Below, piece after piece: positions 23,692 through 32,436 of a stretch of 36,816 nt of DNA (positions are counted from its first letter, which is position 1; every line of letters begins with the position of its first letter). The translations under genes were made by a program, and so were the position numbers. The DNA is taken from contig JAGOMX010000014.1 in the NCBI GenBank assembly GCA_017993335.1, positions 1-36,816 of the forward strand, read 5' to 3'. The stretch comes from Alphaproteobacteria bacterium (GTDB lineage: Bacteria > Pseudomonadota > Alphaproteobacteria > JAGOMX01). Under the pieces are notes generated by a model. The model was not told where the DNA came from, ran no database searches, and saw nothing but the letters and a program-made list of their open reading frames with translations.

Positions 23692-26490
23692 TTAATTATC
23701 GGTCAGCACCAGTTTAAATTTCTCATCAAACAATAAGGGTCGTGCTGAAAGGGCTCTATAGGTTGAATCATCTATTGTGTGTAATTCAATGTTTAGCCAA
23801 TCGCTTTTCTCTGCGTTGAGTCGTTCTACTTCTTGGGTGTATCCCTGTTTTTGAAACTTTTCAAGCTTTAACCCGCGAAGGACTAGTGTGTTGATTTGTC
23901 CTGCCTTTTTGACCAGAGATCGAATCACAGATAATGGGATATTTTCAACAGATATATTTACATACCTTAATGATTTTTTAGAGCTAAATGCATTAGTTAA
24001 ATGTACGCCATCATTTTCGTTAAAGGTAAAAAACCTACCCAAGGTTAAAGACTCAACTGTTGCGAGTTTGCCCATGATATGCAGCAGGTTTTCTCTTGAA
24101 ATTAGCGATGTAAACGTTAGAGCTTTAATGGCTGGAAAATGCTTAGCCAGAAGAGATAATTGCTCGAAATCGATACCCAGTTTTTGTGCGTAATTTACAG
24201 ACGTCTGCTCATGATACATGTGCAGTGAGGGACAGTCACGTTTTTGTCTGAAATCAAGTTTGAAATGCAAACAGTTTTCCAGATCACTTTCGATAACAAC
24301 TGACTCTAGGGTTGGATGCTCACGCATCAATCGCGCAGTATGTTCAGAAAACATATTCTCGCCCCCAGTGAACTTTAACGTTCTTAACTTTTTGCATTTG
24401 GTGAGCAGGTTATCCAGAAACGAATGTATCATCTCAGGCCCAGCGATATTAAAATGCTCTAGTTCGTTAAGTTTTCCTTCTGTGATTAACTCATTGAGAC
24501 TGGCAAGATCGTTAGAATTCGTAATGCATTTCCCAAAGCTCAATGATTTCATGTTTGGTCGATTGCGCAGAAAAAAGGATATATGGTGTATTAAATCGCA
24601 GCTATAATTTTTGTCTATATTCAGGTGTGCAAGCTTAGGTAATTGGCTTGCAAGATTAATAAGAAGATCTCTAGTTCTCTCCATGCCGCCTAAATCAAGG
24701 TGCGTCAATTGCTTGTTTTTAAAGATGACCTCAATGTTAAAAGGCGCTTGACCATCATATCTAAATTTGACATTGGACAGGTTCAACTTTCTTAAATTCC
24801 GACATCTTTCTAAAAAAGCTGTAAGACTTGAAGCAGAAAGGTCTCTGAGATTTTCGAGACTAATTTCTTCAAGATCAGGACAAGCGGTTGCTAGTTTCAC
24901 TAGCAAATAATTATCCTCTCTGCACAGTTCGAGAGTAGAACTCAAATTCAAACGCTTCAATTTTTTGTTTCTCTCTGCAATTTCCGTCAAAAAAATCCTG
25001 AATTCAACGCCGTTCTTACTTTCATATTCTGATAGATCCAACGAGCGCATTTCGGGGCTAGCAAACAAAAAATCACGGGTGGTGTTTAAGATATCATCTT
25101 CATATTTTGTTGTTTCTTTATACAATTCCTTATAGACGGTCGTTGACATGCGATAATGGTATTTTGCAGCTAATGCTCTTCCACTTTGTGAAGTTTGCGC
25201 AAATCTTGCTGAATCTGTGGGATCTAAATAATCGCGCAAAAGATAACTGATCAACGAAATTGATTCCTTGCCGCTTGTTACTCGGGTGCTGAACAACGGC
25301 GATTGACTTTGCGGCCCGGTATAAGTCTGCTGGGCTTGCGCCTTGATCGCTGGTGGAACTTTCAACTTAATTTTAAGTTTTTTTAGCTTTTTTTGCTCTT
25401 CGAGCTCTTCAGAAACTAAATCAATGTCAACGGGCCTTACTTTTTTGAATAGAGATTCGGGTGGTTTAAAAAGCTTAATGCGCGTTTTACCTAAGGCTAC
25501 AACTTCAACCGGTTCTTTTTGAATAGCTATTACTTCTTCGCTAAACGTAGAGAACGCTTCCAGCGGTTCTGTTTTAAATGCAGCTTGGACAGGTCCGGAA
25601 AATAAATCGTCAACTTTGGCTTTTTTAGAGTAGGATTGAACAACAGCAGCAGGATCTGATTTGATTTTTGAGTTATCAAAGGGAGATGAAAACACTTTCT
25701 TTTCCGTCCATATGTAAGCTTTGCGGCCGATGCATGCTTTATAAGATATTATGAAGTCTTCAATGGTTAAAACCTCTCCCAATTGCGGATCCACCAATAA
25801 GGTTGTGCGGTCTTTACTAAATTCTTGATAGATATAAAGATTAAAAAAGTGCCCCTCACGCACTTCTTCATCGCCAAGCGTTTTCGTAATATAAGTCTTT
25901 TTTTTGCGATGAAGCCAATCGAAATAAAGGAGTCCAGAAACACAATTTCCTCCGTTTGCGATATTAAGCGGTAAAGCGCTCAGGACTTCTTCGATGGTAT
26001 TTGCATCGAATGCATGAAATATAATCCTTTTGTCATTCAGTTCTTCAATAAAAGGCATTGTTTCATTATTGATTACGAGACAATGCTGTTTAACTTTTAA
26101 TTTATTGGCATCGTCTTGGTTTATCAACACAGCATGATGCTCGAATAATTCGATATTGTACTGTGCTCTATAATCCTTAGGCGCTACTTCCAGGATATTG
26201 CTGTGCGTTAAATTGAAAAAGGCTACACAACAGGAAAGACAATTATCCTTACCATTTGAGGGGTTAATTTTTTTCTTTATAGACTTACTTGCAAGGCTTT
26301 TTAAGGTGTGCATCGGCCAAGAAGGAATAAGCGATTCTTCTTCAAAATCGCTTCGTTCACGTTTGTCTGATGGTTCCTTCTTTACTTCAACCAATACACC
26401 GTCAAACTCATCGTCGCTTGCAAGGCATGGGCTGGCAACATTTGCAGTCAGCAATAGAACCATCAATATTCTTTCAACACTCTTAATCAT
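23692..26490 (-). CDS. Exported papain-like (Tox-PL-like) / F-box / leucine-rich-repeat protein
   Basis: The 932-residue protein has a signal peptide (VLLLTANVASPCLA, cut before SDDE). Residues about 74-265 resemble a papain-fold toxin domain: INP, NCLSCCVAFF (C84, C87 and C88), EGHFFNLYIY (H213) and LLVDPQLGE (D234), giving a Cys-His-Asp triad in the right order. A Lys-rich linker follows. Residues about 411-450 (SLISYLLRDYLDPTDSARF) resemble an F-box. From about 480 to 915 come cysteine-type LRRs such as ACPDLEEISLENLRDLS and ERCRNLRKLNLSNV, as in eukaryotic FBXL proteins. Expected roles are cysteine protease or deamidase activity plus capture of host SCF ubiquitin ligase; both are inferred. 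AAGGG about 8 nt before the ATG. The neighbour at 26587 shares the N-terminal domain. Confidence 0.75.
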   Translation of the reverse strand: MIKSVERILMVLLLTANVASPCLASDDEFDGVLVEVKKEPSDKRERSDFEEESLIPSWPMHTLKSLASKSIKKKINPSNGKDNCLSCCVAFFNLTHSNILEVAPKDYRAQYNIELFEHHAVLINQDDANKLKVKQHCLVINNETMPFIEELNDKRIIFHAFDANTIEEVLSALPLNIANGGNCVSGLLYFDWLHRKKKTYITKTLGDEEVREGHFFNLYIYQEFSKDRTTLLVDPQLGEVLTIEDFIISYKACIGRKAYIWTEKKVFSSPFDNSKIKSDPAAVVQSYSKKAKVDDLFSGPVQAAFKTEPLEAFSTFSEEVIAIQKEPVEVVALGKTRIKLFKPPESLFKKVRPVDIDLVSEELEEQKKLKKLKIKLKVPPAIKAQAQQTYTGPQSQSPLFSTRVTSGKESISLISYLLRDYLDPTDSARFAQTSQSGRALAAKYHYRMSTTVYKELYKETTKYEDDILNTTRDFLFASPEMRSLDLSEYESKNGVEFRIFLTEIAERNKKLKRLNLSSTLELCREDNYLLVKLATACPDLEEISLENLRDLSASSLTAFLERCRNLRKLNLSNVKFRYDGQAPFNIEVIFKNKQLTHLDLGGMERTRDLLINLASQLPKLAHLNIDKNYSCDLIHHISFFLRNRPNMKSLSFGKCITNSNDLASLNELITEGKLNELEHFNIAGPEMIHSFLDNLLTKCKKLRTLKFTGGENMFSEHTARLMREHPTLESVVIESDLENCLHFKLDFRQKRDCPSLHMYHEQTSVNYAQKLGIDFEQLSLLAKHFPAIKALTFTSLISRENLLHIMGKLATVESLTLGRFFTFNENDGVHLTNAFSSKKSLRYVNISVENIPLSVIRSLVKKAGQINTLVLRGLKLEKFQKQGYTQEVERLNAEKSDWLNIELHTIDDSTYRALSARPLLFDEKFKLVLTDN

Positions 26491-26586
26491 AAACTTAACC
26501 CTTAATGTTTTACTAGATTATATACCCCCCGCTCAGAGTAAGGGAGAGAGAGGGAACTTATATTTTTTTCTGCAATATACCAATTC

Positions 26587-29500
26587 CTATTTTCGGCTGA
26601 GCTCTTGCAGCTTCTGACGGGAATTTTCATTGCCTTCTTCTGCTGCTTTTTTATGATAGTATATTGCCTTATCCGCATTTTTTCCTTCATACATTAGTGC
26701 AGCTCGATGATAAAGATTCGATAGGTCGACTTTTAATTCATCTGCTTGATATTTTGTCAGTTTAGACCTATCAATAATATAGCCAAACTGGATTTCCGAA
26801 TCCTCCAGGCTTTTTTCAGTCATGGGATGTATATTTAAATAGCGAACGCCAAGCTCCAAGCGTTTTTCGATGAGAGCGATGTTTCTGTCGGATCCATCGG
26901 GTTTCTTTACCCCTGCATACTCAATGGCTTTCTTGAAAGAGCTGATGGCTGCTTTCGGGTCTATACCTTGATTCCATTTTAACTGACCAATGGCATCATG
27001 AACAATGCCTAAATACTTAAGTACATCTTTTTCATCAATTGCTACATTCTTTAGGTGCATGATCGATCGCAACATCTCCTCACTTTTTTCAAGATCGGGT
27101 AATACGTGTACATTTTTGGCCAACAACAATGCTTGATCAAATTTATCCTTTAAAATTGTCTGCTCAATAATGTCCAATTTATTTTGAGCTTGTGGATATT
27201 TTTGTTCTACAGCCATGTTCATGAACTGCTTGGCTTTGGTTAAATCTTTAACACCAGAACGATCTTCTGTGAATAGCTTGCCCAGCCAATAGCTTGCCTC
27301 GCCGTTTGCAAGGTTTGCAGAGTGTGTAACAAATTCAATGGCTTTTTCCTTATCTTTTTGAAAGATTCTATTGCCGACTATAAAGCCATGTTGGCCGAGC
27401 AATTGATTGGCTTCTTTCAAGAAACAATACTGTTTTGAGCGCACTAAGCTTTCAACAGCTAATTGTGCTTGTTTTAAAGTTGAAGGGCTACTTAGAATCA
27501 TTTTTGCATGGTGAAAATGCGCCCTGCCAAGCTTGTTTTTAACAGTTTCCTGGCTGTATTGACTTTTGATATGCTCGGCCATTTTGATGGATGCTTCATA
27601 GCATGCAATGGCCTCTAGAATATCTTGCGTGTTTTGAGCTTGTTTTGAATAAAGATCGCCGAGATCTTCTAAACTTTTTTGCGCACGCGCGCAAAAAACT
27701 TTACTGTCAAATTGTTCAATGTTTTTGAACGCATTCATCAACAGCGTAAACGCTTCGTTATAAGAAGGTTTTCCTGATATCTTATAATAATCGAACATGC
27801 TGAATAATGCGGAAATGGACCCATTGTCTGCTGCGGCTGAGAAAAATGCAAAAGCTTTTTCTTTCATACCAGCTCTAGTCATGAGCTTTTCACCCATCTT
27901 GATACAGAAGTTGACATCCCACAGTGCAGGCGTCAGACCTGAAATTCTGTTTTGAAATACAGGCGTGTTTTGCAGGATTTTCACGAGAAAAGTATTCTTT
28001 TCATTTTCATTATTTGAATCAAGATATGCGCTACTGAGCAGATCAAAGGCTTGACTCTGACCGGCATCACCTTGCGACAATAAATGATTGCACAGCATTA
28101 AAGTTGCTTCAACTGACTTGCTTTCCACTGACTTTCTAAGCATTGCAACAGCGTCATCGGTTTGACCGGCTTTTAATAGTTCCCCTGCCTTATTTAAATA
28201 CACTCGGGAAATATAGATATTGGAAAGCGCTGTTTTTGCACGCTGGTTAAAACGTCCAAGATCCATTTGCTTGAAAGGATCAAACTCATCCTGTAGATTT
28301 CCGTTCGCTATTTTTGCTAGCAGGGCTACGCTGGCGAGCAAATCATTGTCATTAAGTGCTAATCGCATCTGACTTTCGATATAAAGCGTCGCAGCTTTCT
28401 TTTTAAATTCTAGTCGATCTTGGAAGGAATGCTGACCATTCTTATCTGCATATTCTGTTATGATTTTATGCAACAGAACAAGGCCATCATTGTAACTATT
28501 TTTTCTTAGCAATTTTTGCGCTTGCTTTAGGCAGATCTTTGGATCATCGCTCACCACCATTGTTTGAGGCACGTTATCTTCACTGCTTATCGAAGAAGAT
28601 TTCGGTTGCGCTGAAAGTGTAAATCTCACTTTCGGCAACGGCTTCTTTGGTGCGCTGGCAGCTATTTGTTGAGGCTCTTCAATAACAACGACACGTTGTT
28701 CAACAACCGGCTCTGGCTCTGGTGATGGACTGAGCACGACGTTTTTTCTTTCCAACTCCTTTAACTGTTTTAACCAGGAAATGGCTTTTTCATTACCGTT
28801 GCCTGCAGCAAATTCCAGCCATTGGCGGGCAACTCTGTCTATATTATCTACGGCATCTGCATTAATGTTCGGCTCTTTAGCCACTTGTCTGCATAGGGTG
28901 TTATAATAAATAGCCAAGGCAAGCTGAGCTTCATTGTTACCTTTTGTAGCTAATTCTTGTAGCCATTCTGAAGCGCTCTCTCTTTGTTCTTCATTTTCTT
29001 CAGCCAGCCTTCTTTTTTCATCAATCAGTCTAGATAATTCCTGCTCATTTATTACTGGTGCGATTTCTTCGCTTTCTTCTATAATGACAACATCAGTTGC
29101 AGAAGATCTTTTACGCAGCGGCATTATGTCACTTGGCTGCGCAGAATGTCCGGTGCTGTGGCTTTTTTCTTTCTGGCCATGCTTGCTAAAAAAGGCCTTT
29201 ATATGATTAAGCTTTTGAGTAACTTCCTCTGGAATGGTGTGTGTTTTGGCCAGTCTCTCGCATAATTCATTTGCTTCTTGGTAGTATTTATTGATGAGTT
29301 TAGACCTACGTTCTACACTGAGTCTTGCGCTTTTATCTGATAAATGATCAATCAATCGCAGGCAAATGTCTGGTAGTAGATCCAGGCGGGCCAGAACCAA
29401 TGTCTCATTATTACTATTTTTCAGCACGTTAAGCGCTGCCGCGTCTTTGTTTCTGTGAAAGTACAGCCTTGCTAATTTAATGGCAGCTTCAGAGTGATTT

Positions 29501-30792
29501 AGGTTAACGGCTTTGCTTAGATACTTTTCAGCTTCCTTAAAAGTAGGACTGGAATTATAGTATTTAGTAAATTCGACATAGTAATACTGTCCAAGAGCAT
29601 AGCATATATCAGCGGTTTCTTGGTTTTTGGCCTTATCGATTAACCATGCTAGAGCTGTTTCATCGCCTTTAATAGCTTTGTTCATGTTGTCTTGGACAAG
29701 AGCATACAAGGCTCTTGCATCGATGGAATTAGATTCAACCGACGATCTTTCACGCTTATTGTCTTCTGATGATATAAGGTGCTCAAGATCAAAATCATCT
29801 GGAAGTCCACGTTTTTTTGCAGGCCTTGCATATGATTCATCTTCAAATCCATAAAAATCATCTGGATCCTCTTCGAAATTAGCGATAAGTGGCTCTAACT
29901 GTTCATCTTGATTTTCTTCAAACCAAATATGAAAGTTTGCATGGTAACAATAATCACCTTTTAAAAATTGGGTTAATTTTTTTATATCACCATCACTTGG
30001 ATCGATAATAAGAACGACTGGTTTTTCATCCCCTGGCATTTTGTAAATATAAAAATTAAGCAGACACCCTTTTATTTTCCCTTCCTTGATATTTCTTTGT
30101 TCGACCACACCTTCTTTAAATGAAAGACTTAGCAGCCCCACAGCATATTGACCTTCTGCTGTTTCTTTCAATGGAATGGCATGAAAGATTTTTTCGATTT
30201 GTTTTTTTTCAGGTCCTGTAAGAATAAACTTTTTGCTTTCAGGAATACCCTCCTCATCAATTAAAGAGCTTGAGTGTTTAAATGTAATCTCCTGAGGAAC
30301 AGCTGGATTATGGTAAGTATAGCGTTGATCTCCAATTGTAATAAGGGACACACCTGGCTTTGCTTCTCCTTGAATGTCGATTTCTTCGTTTCCTGCAGGT
30401 GTAATTTTCCCGGTTTTAACCCATTCTAAAAAGGAAAAACAGCAAGATGTTGCATCTGCATTATTATCAGGATTTATACGAGAACCAGTCCGGGACTTCA
30501 ATTGCTTTGAAAGCGCTTTTTGGTCCAGGACTTTCCAGTCTTGTTCAACAACAGCTGCTTTTTTAGCAACAGGAGGATCAATCGCAAACAGTTCGGGCTC
30601 TGCAAGTTCTCTTTTTATGGAAGTTTTTTTTGCTTTTGCACCTTTCTTAGAACTTTCAATTGCAGCAGACCTTTTCCCTCTAGAAGAAGATCCTTCATCC
30701 GGATCGTCAAATATACCTGAAGCAAAACTTGTGGAAGTTGTCAATAACAGCACCTGCATAAGTGCAGTAAAATTTTTCAAATTCTTATTCAT
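26587..30792 (-). CDS. Exported protein with papain-like N-terminal domain and long Sel1/TPR solenoid
   Basis: The 1401-residue protein has a signal peptide (ALMQVLLLTTSTSFA, cut before SGIF). A basic, NLS-like stretch (SRGKRSAAIESSKKGAKAKK, 37-56) precedes a domain at about 105-292 homologous to the N-terminus of the next gene: INPDN, TSCCFSFL (C117 and C118), QIEKIFHAIPL, GCLLNFYIY and LIIDPSDGD (D264). The catalytic His position is Cys (C243), so this copy may be inactive or changed. From about 360 to the end run many Sel1/TPR-like helical pairs, ending NENSRQKLQELSRK, broken by Ser/Glu/Pro-rich linkers near 545 and 720. It lies 96 bp upstream of the F-box/LRR gene on the same strand. AGGAT about 8 nt before the ATG. 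Confidence 0.75.
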   Translation of the reverse strand: MNKNLKNFTALMQVLLLTTSTSFASGIFDDPDEGSSSRGKRSAAIESSKKGAKAKKTSIKRELAEPELFAIDPPVAKKAAVVEQDWKVLDQKALSKQLKSRTGSRINPDNNADATSCCFSFLEWVKTGKITPAGNEEIDIQGEAKPGVSLITIGDQRYTYHNPAVPQEITFKHSSSLIDEEGIPESKKFILTGPEKKQIEKIFHAIPLKETAEGQYAVGLLSLSFKEGVVEQRNIKEGKIKGCLLNFYIYKMPGDEKPVVLIIDPSDGDIKKLTQFLKGDYCYHANFHIWFEENQDEQLEPLIANFEEDPDDFYGFEDESYARPAKKRGLPDDFDLEHLISSEDNKRERSSVESNSIDARALYALVQDNMNKAIKGDETALAWLIDKAKNQETADICYALGQYYYVEFTKYYNSSPTFKEAEKYLSKAVNLNHSEAAIKLARLYFHRNKDAAALNVLKNSNNETLVLARLDLLPDICLRLIDHLSDKSARLSVERRSKLINKYYQEANELCERLAKTHTIPEEVTQKLNHIKAFFSKHGQKEKSHSTGHSAQPSDIMPLRKRSSATDVVIIEESEEIAPVINEQELSRLIDEKRRLAEENEEQRESASEWLQELATKGNNEAQLALAIYYNTLCRQVAKEPNINADAVDNIDRVARQWLEFAAGNGNEKAISWLKQLKELERKNVVLSPSPEPEPVVEQRVVVIEEPQQIAASAPKKPLPKVRFTLSAQPKSSSISSEDNVPQTMVVSDDPKICLKQAQKLLRKNSYNDGLVLLHKIITEYADKNGQHSFQDRLEFKKKAATLYIESQMRLALNDNDLLASVALLAKIANGNLQDEFDPFKQMDLGRFNQRAKTALSNIYISRVYLNKAGELLKAGQTDDAVAMLRKSVESKSVEATLMLCNHLLSQGDAGQSQAFDLLSSAYLDSNNENEKNTFLVKILQNTPVFQNRISGLTPALWDVNFCIKMGEKLMTRAGMKEKAFAFFSAAADNGSISALFSMFDYYKISGKPSYNEAFTLLMNAFKNIEQFDSKVFCARAQKSLEDLGDLYSKQAQNTQDILEAIACYEASIKMAEHIKSQYSQETVKNKLGRAHFHHAKMILSSPSTLKQAQLAVESLVRSKQYCFLKEANQLLGQHGFIVGNRIFQKDKEKAIEFVTHSANLANGEASYWLGKLFTEDRSGVKDLTKAKQFMNMAVEQKYPQAQNKLDIIEQTILKDKFDQALLLAKNVHVLPDLEKSEEMLRSIMHLKNVAIDEKDVLKYLGIVHDAIGQLKWNQGIDPKAAISSFKKAIEYAGVKKPDGSDRNIALIEKRLELGVRYLNIHPMTEKSLEDSEIQFGYIIDRSKLTKYQADELKVDLSNLYHRAALMYEGKNADKAIYYHKKAAEEGNENSRQKLQELSRK

Positions 30793-30857
30793 AAAACAAT
30801 CCTAACCGTTTAAAAAAATACTATTCGAAATCGTCTCTTAACGATCTTTCTATAACT

Positions 30858-30885
30858 GATATAGGTCGTATTTTAATATTGTCAA
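30858..30885 (-). promoter_or_regulatory. Sigma-70 promoter of the 1401-residue effector-like gene
   Basis: On the minus strand, TTGACA (30885-30880), a 16-nt spacer and TATATC (30863-30858). The start near 30851 leaves a leader of about 60 nt. It may also serve the F-box/LRR gene downstream. Confidence 0.6.
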
Positions 30886-30940
30886 GTACACCAGATATAA
30901 AAATGATTCCTACAAATCTAATTCTAGAGGGAAAGATAAA

Positions 30941-31181
30941 AGGGATACAGAGCGACTACGCCGCACATTTTTTACTGTATCCTTCGCTGCGACATAGCCT
31001 AAGAAAGCTCTGCTCCGCTCGAGGATGACGGGGTCCCAAAATCTGGCATTCCTGTCAACAGTTTCATTGTCTGAGTAATATCACCTGCAGCGTAATGATA
31101 CTTATTTTCTGGGATGAGTCTTATGAACACAGCTCAGGACCTCATCCTTGGGATGAAGCCCCTCCCTTAAAGGGAGGGGCT
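30941..31181. repeat. Palindrome-rich non-coding region
   Basis: The 402-bp gap between the effector-like gene and dnaN (30793-31194) has no gene. It holds GGATACAG...CTGTATCC arms (30943-30950 and 30975-30982), then a hairpin TCATCC/GGATGA (31142-31156) directly beside AGCCCCTCCCT/AGGGAGGGGCT with a 3-nt loop (31157-31181). No T-tract follows on the dnaN strand, so these look like dispersed palindromic repeats that may also stabilise the dnaN mRNA end. Confidence 0.45.
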
Positions 31182-31194
31182 GAATAGGGATTAA

Positions 31195-32301
31195 TTACAC
31201 CCGTAATGGCATTAGGACGAATAAAGAACTGTCGTCGTTCATGGGGCGGATGATGATGGGGGAATTGCCGTCGGATAAAGCTATTTGGGCCTCATCTGAA
31301 TCAATTTGTTGGGCCACATCCATTAAATAGCGGGAGTTAAAACCGATATCAATCGCACTGCCGTTATAGTCCACTTCAATTTCTTCGTTTGCGCGACCTG
31401 AGTCCTCATTGACGGCGGTAAACTGAACACGATTGCCTTCCAGATGCATTTTGATTTCTGAAAAACGTTCGTTAGATATAGTCGCCACACGGTCAACCGC
31501 TTGTGAAAACTCCCTCACTTTAAAGTGCATGAGCTGATCGTTGCTCATCGGGATGGCTTCTTCATAATCAGGATACTTCCCATCAATCAAACGAGAGGTT
31601 AACACCGCATTATGAACCGTAATGCTGATCTGATTTTCAGACACCGCAATCTCCACATCCTCCTGGGTATCGCTCAACAATTTATAGAGCTCATTAACCG
31701 TCTTGCGGGAAATAATTACACCAGGCATATTTTGCGCGTTTTCTGGTAAAGGTAAAGACACCCGTGCCAAACGATGACCATCGGTGGCAACCGCGCGCAA
31801 TTGTGTTTCTGTTGCATGCAGGTAAATACCATTTAAAAAGTAGCGCGTTTCCTCCGTCGACATCGCAATACGCGTACGCTCAATCAAAACTCGCATAGCC
31901 TTGGCTGGAAGTTGGAAACGACAAGGTAAATCACTTTTGTTAATGACAGGGAAATCTTCCGGGGGTAGACAAGGTAATTTAAAGTGAGAGCGACCACTGG
32001 AAATCTCCAATTGATGCTTTTCCTTATTATGCACGATTTCTATTTGTGCCCCATCCCGAAACTTACGAACAATTTCATGTAGCAAATGCGCCGGAACCGT
32101 TGTTTTTCCGGTTTCCTGGATCGTGGCACTGACGTTCTCGACAATGGATAATTCAAGATCTGTCGACGTGAGTTTCAGCGTCATTCCTTCCGCCACCAAT
32201 AACAAATGAGAAAGTATCGGTAGGGCTGTACGACGTTCCACAACGCTATGGGCATGGCCTAAAGCTTTTTGAAAGGCATTCTTTTCAATCGTTAATTTCA
32301 T
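31195..32301 (-). CDS. dnaN: DNA polymerase III beta subunit (sliding clamp)
   Basis: The 368-residue protein forms the ring-shaped dimer that tethers replicative polymerase to DNA. Typical blocks are MKLTIEKNAFQKALGHAHSVVERRTALPILSHLLL at the start (in part), FKLPCLPPEDFP, RYFLNGIYLH, ATDGHRLARVSLPLP, SRLIDGKYPDYEEAIP, and the C-terminal MNDDSSLFVLMPLRV. The ATG at 32301 has GGGGAC about 6 nt upstream; the longer frame to 32334 is not supported. dnaA and recF, its common neighbours, are not here; ychF lies upstream, 136 bp away. Confidence 0.97.
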   Translation of the reverse strand: MKLTIEKNAFQKALGHAHSVVERRTALPILSHLLLVAEGMTLKLTSTDLELSIVENVSATIQETGKTTVPAHLLHEIVRKFRDGAQIEIVHNKEKHQLEISSGRSHFKLPCLPPEDFPVINKSDLPCRFQLPAKAMRVLIERTRIAMSTEETRYFLNGIYLHATETQLRAVATDGHRLARVSLPLPENAQNMPGVIISRKTVNELYKLLSDTQEDVEIAVSENQISITVHNAVLTSRLIDGKYPDYEEAIPMSNDQLMHFKVREFSQAVDRVATISNERFSEIKMHLEGNRVQFTAVNEDSGRANEEIEVDYNGSAIDIGFNSRYLMDVAQQIDSDEAQIALSDGNSPIIIRPMNDDSSLFVLMPLRV

Positions 32302-32436
32302 TTTAAGTCCCCAGAATCCCCAAAGGAAATTCATTTTTATCTTAAATCACAAACACAGATTAACAGACTTTACACACCTTGGCTACGGTGAAATACAGTC
32401 AAAATCCCACAAAATCGCTTTGCAGACAACAACAAT

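Noticed and set aside
26198-26617. Plus-strand open frame opposite the F-box/LRR gene
   Set aside because: It lies wholly or mostly antisense to the start of a long, domain-bearing gene, has no family motif, and its composition is that of a reverse-strand shadow.
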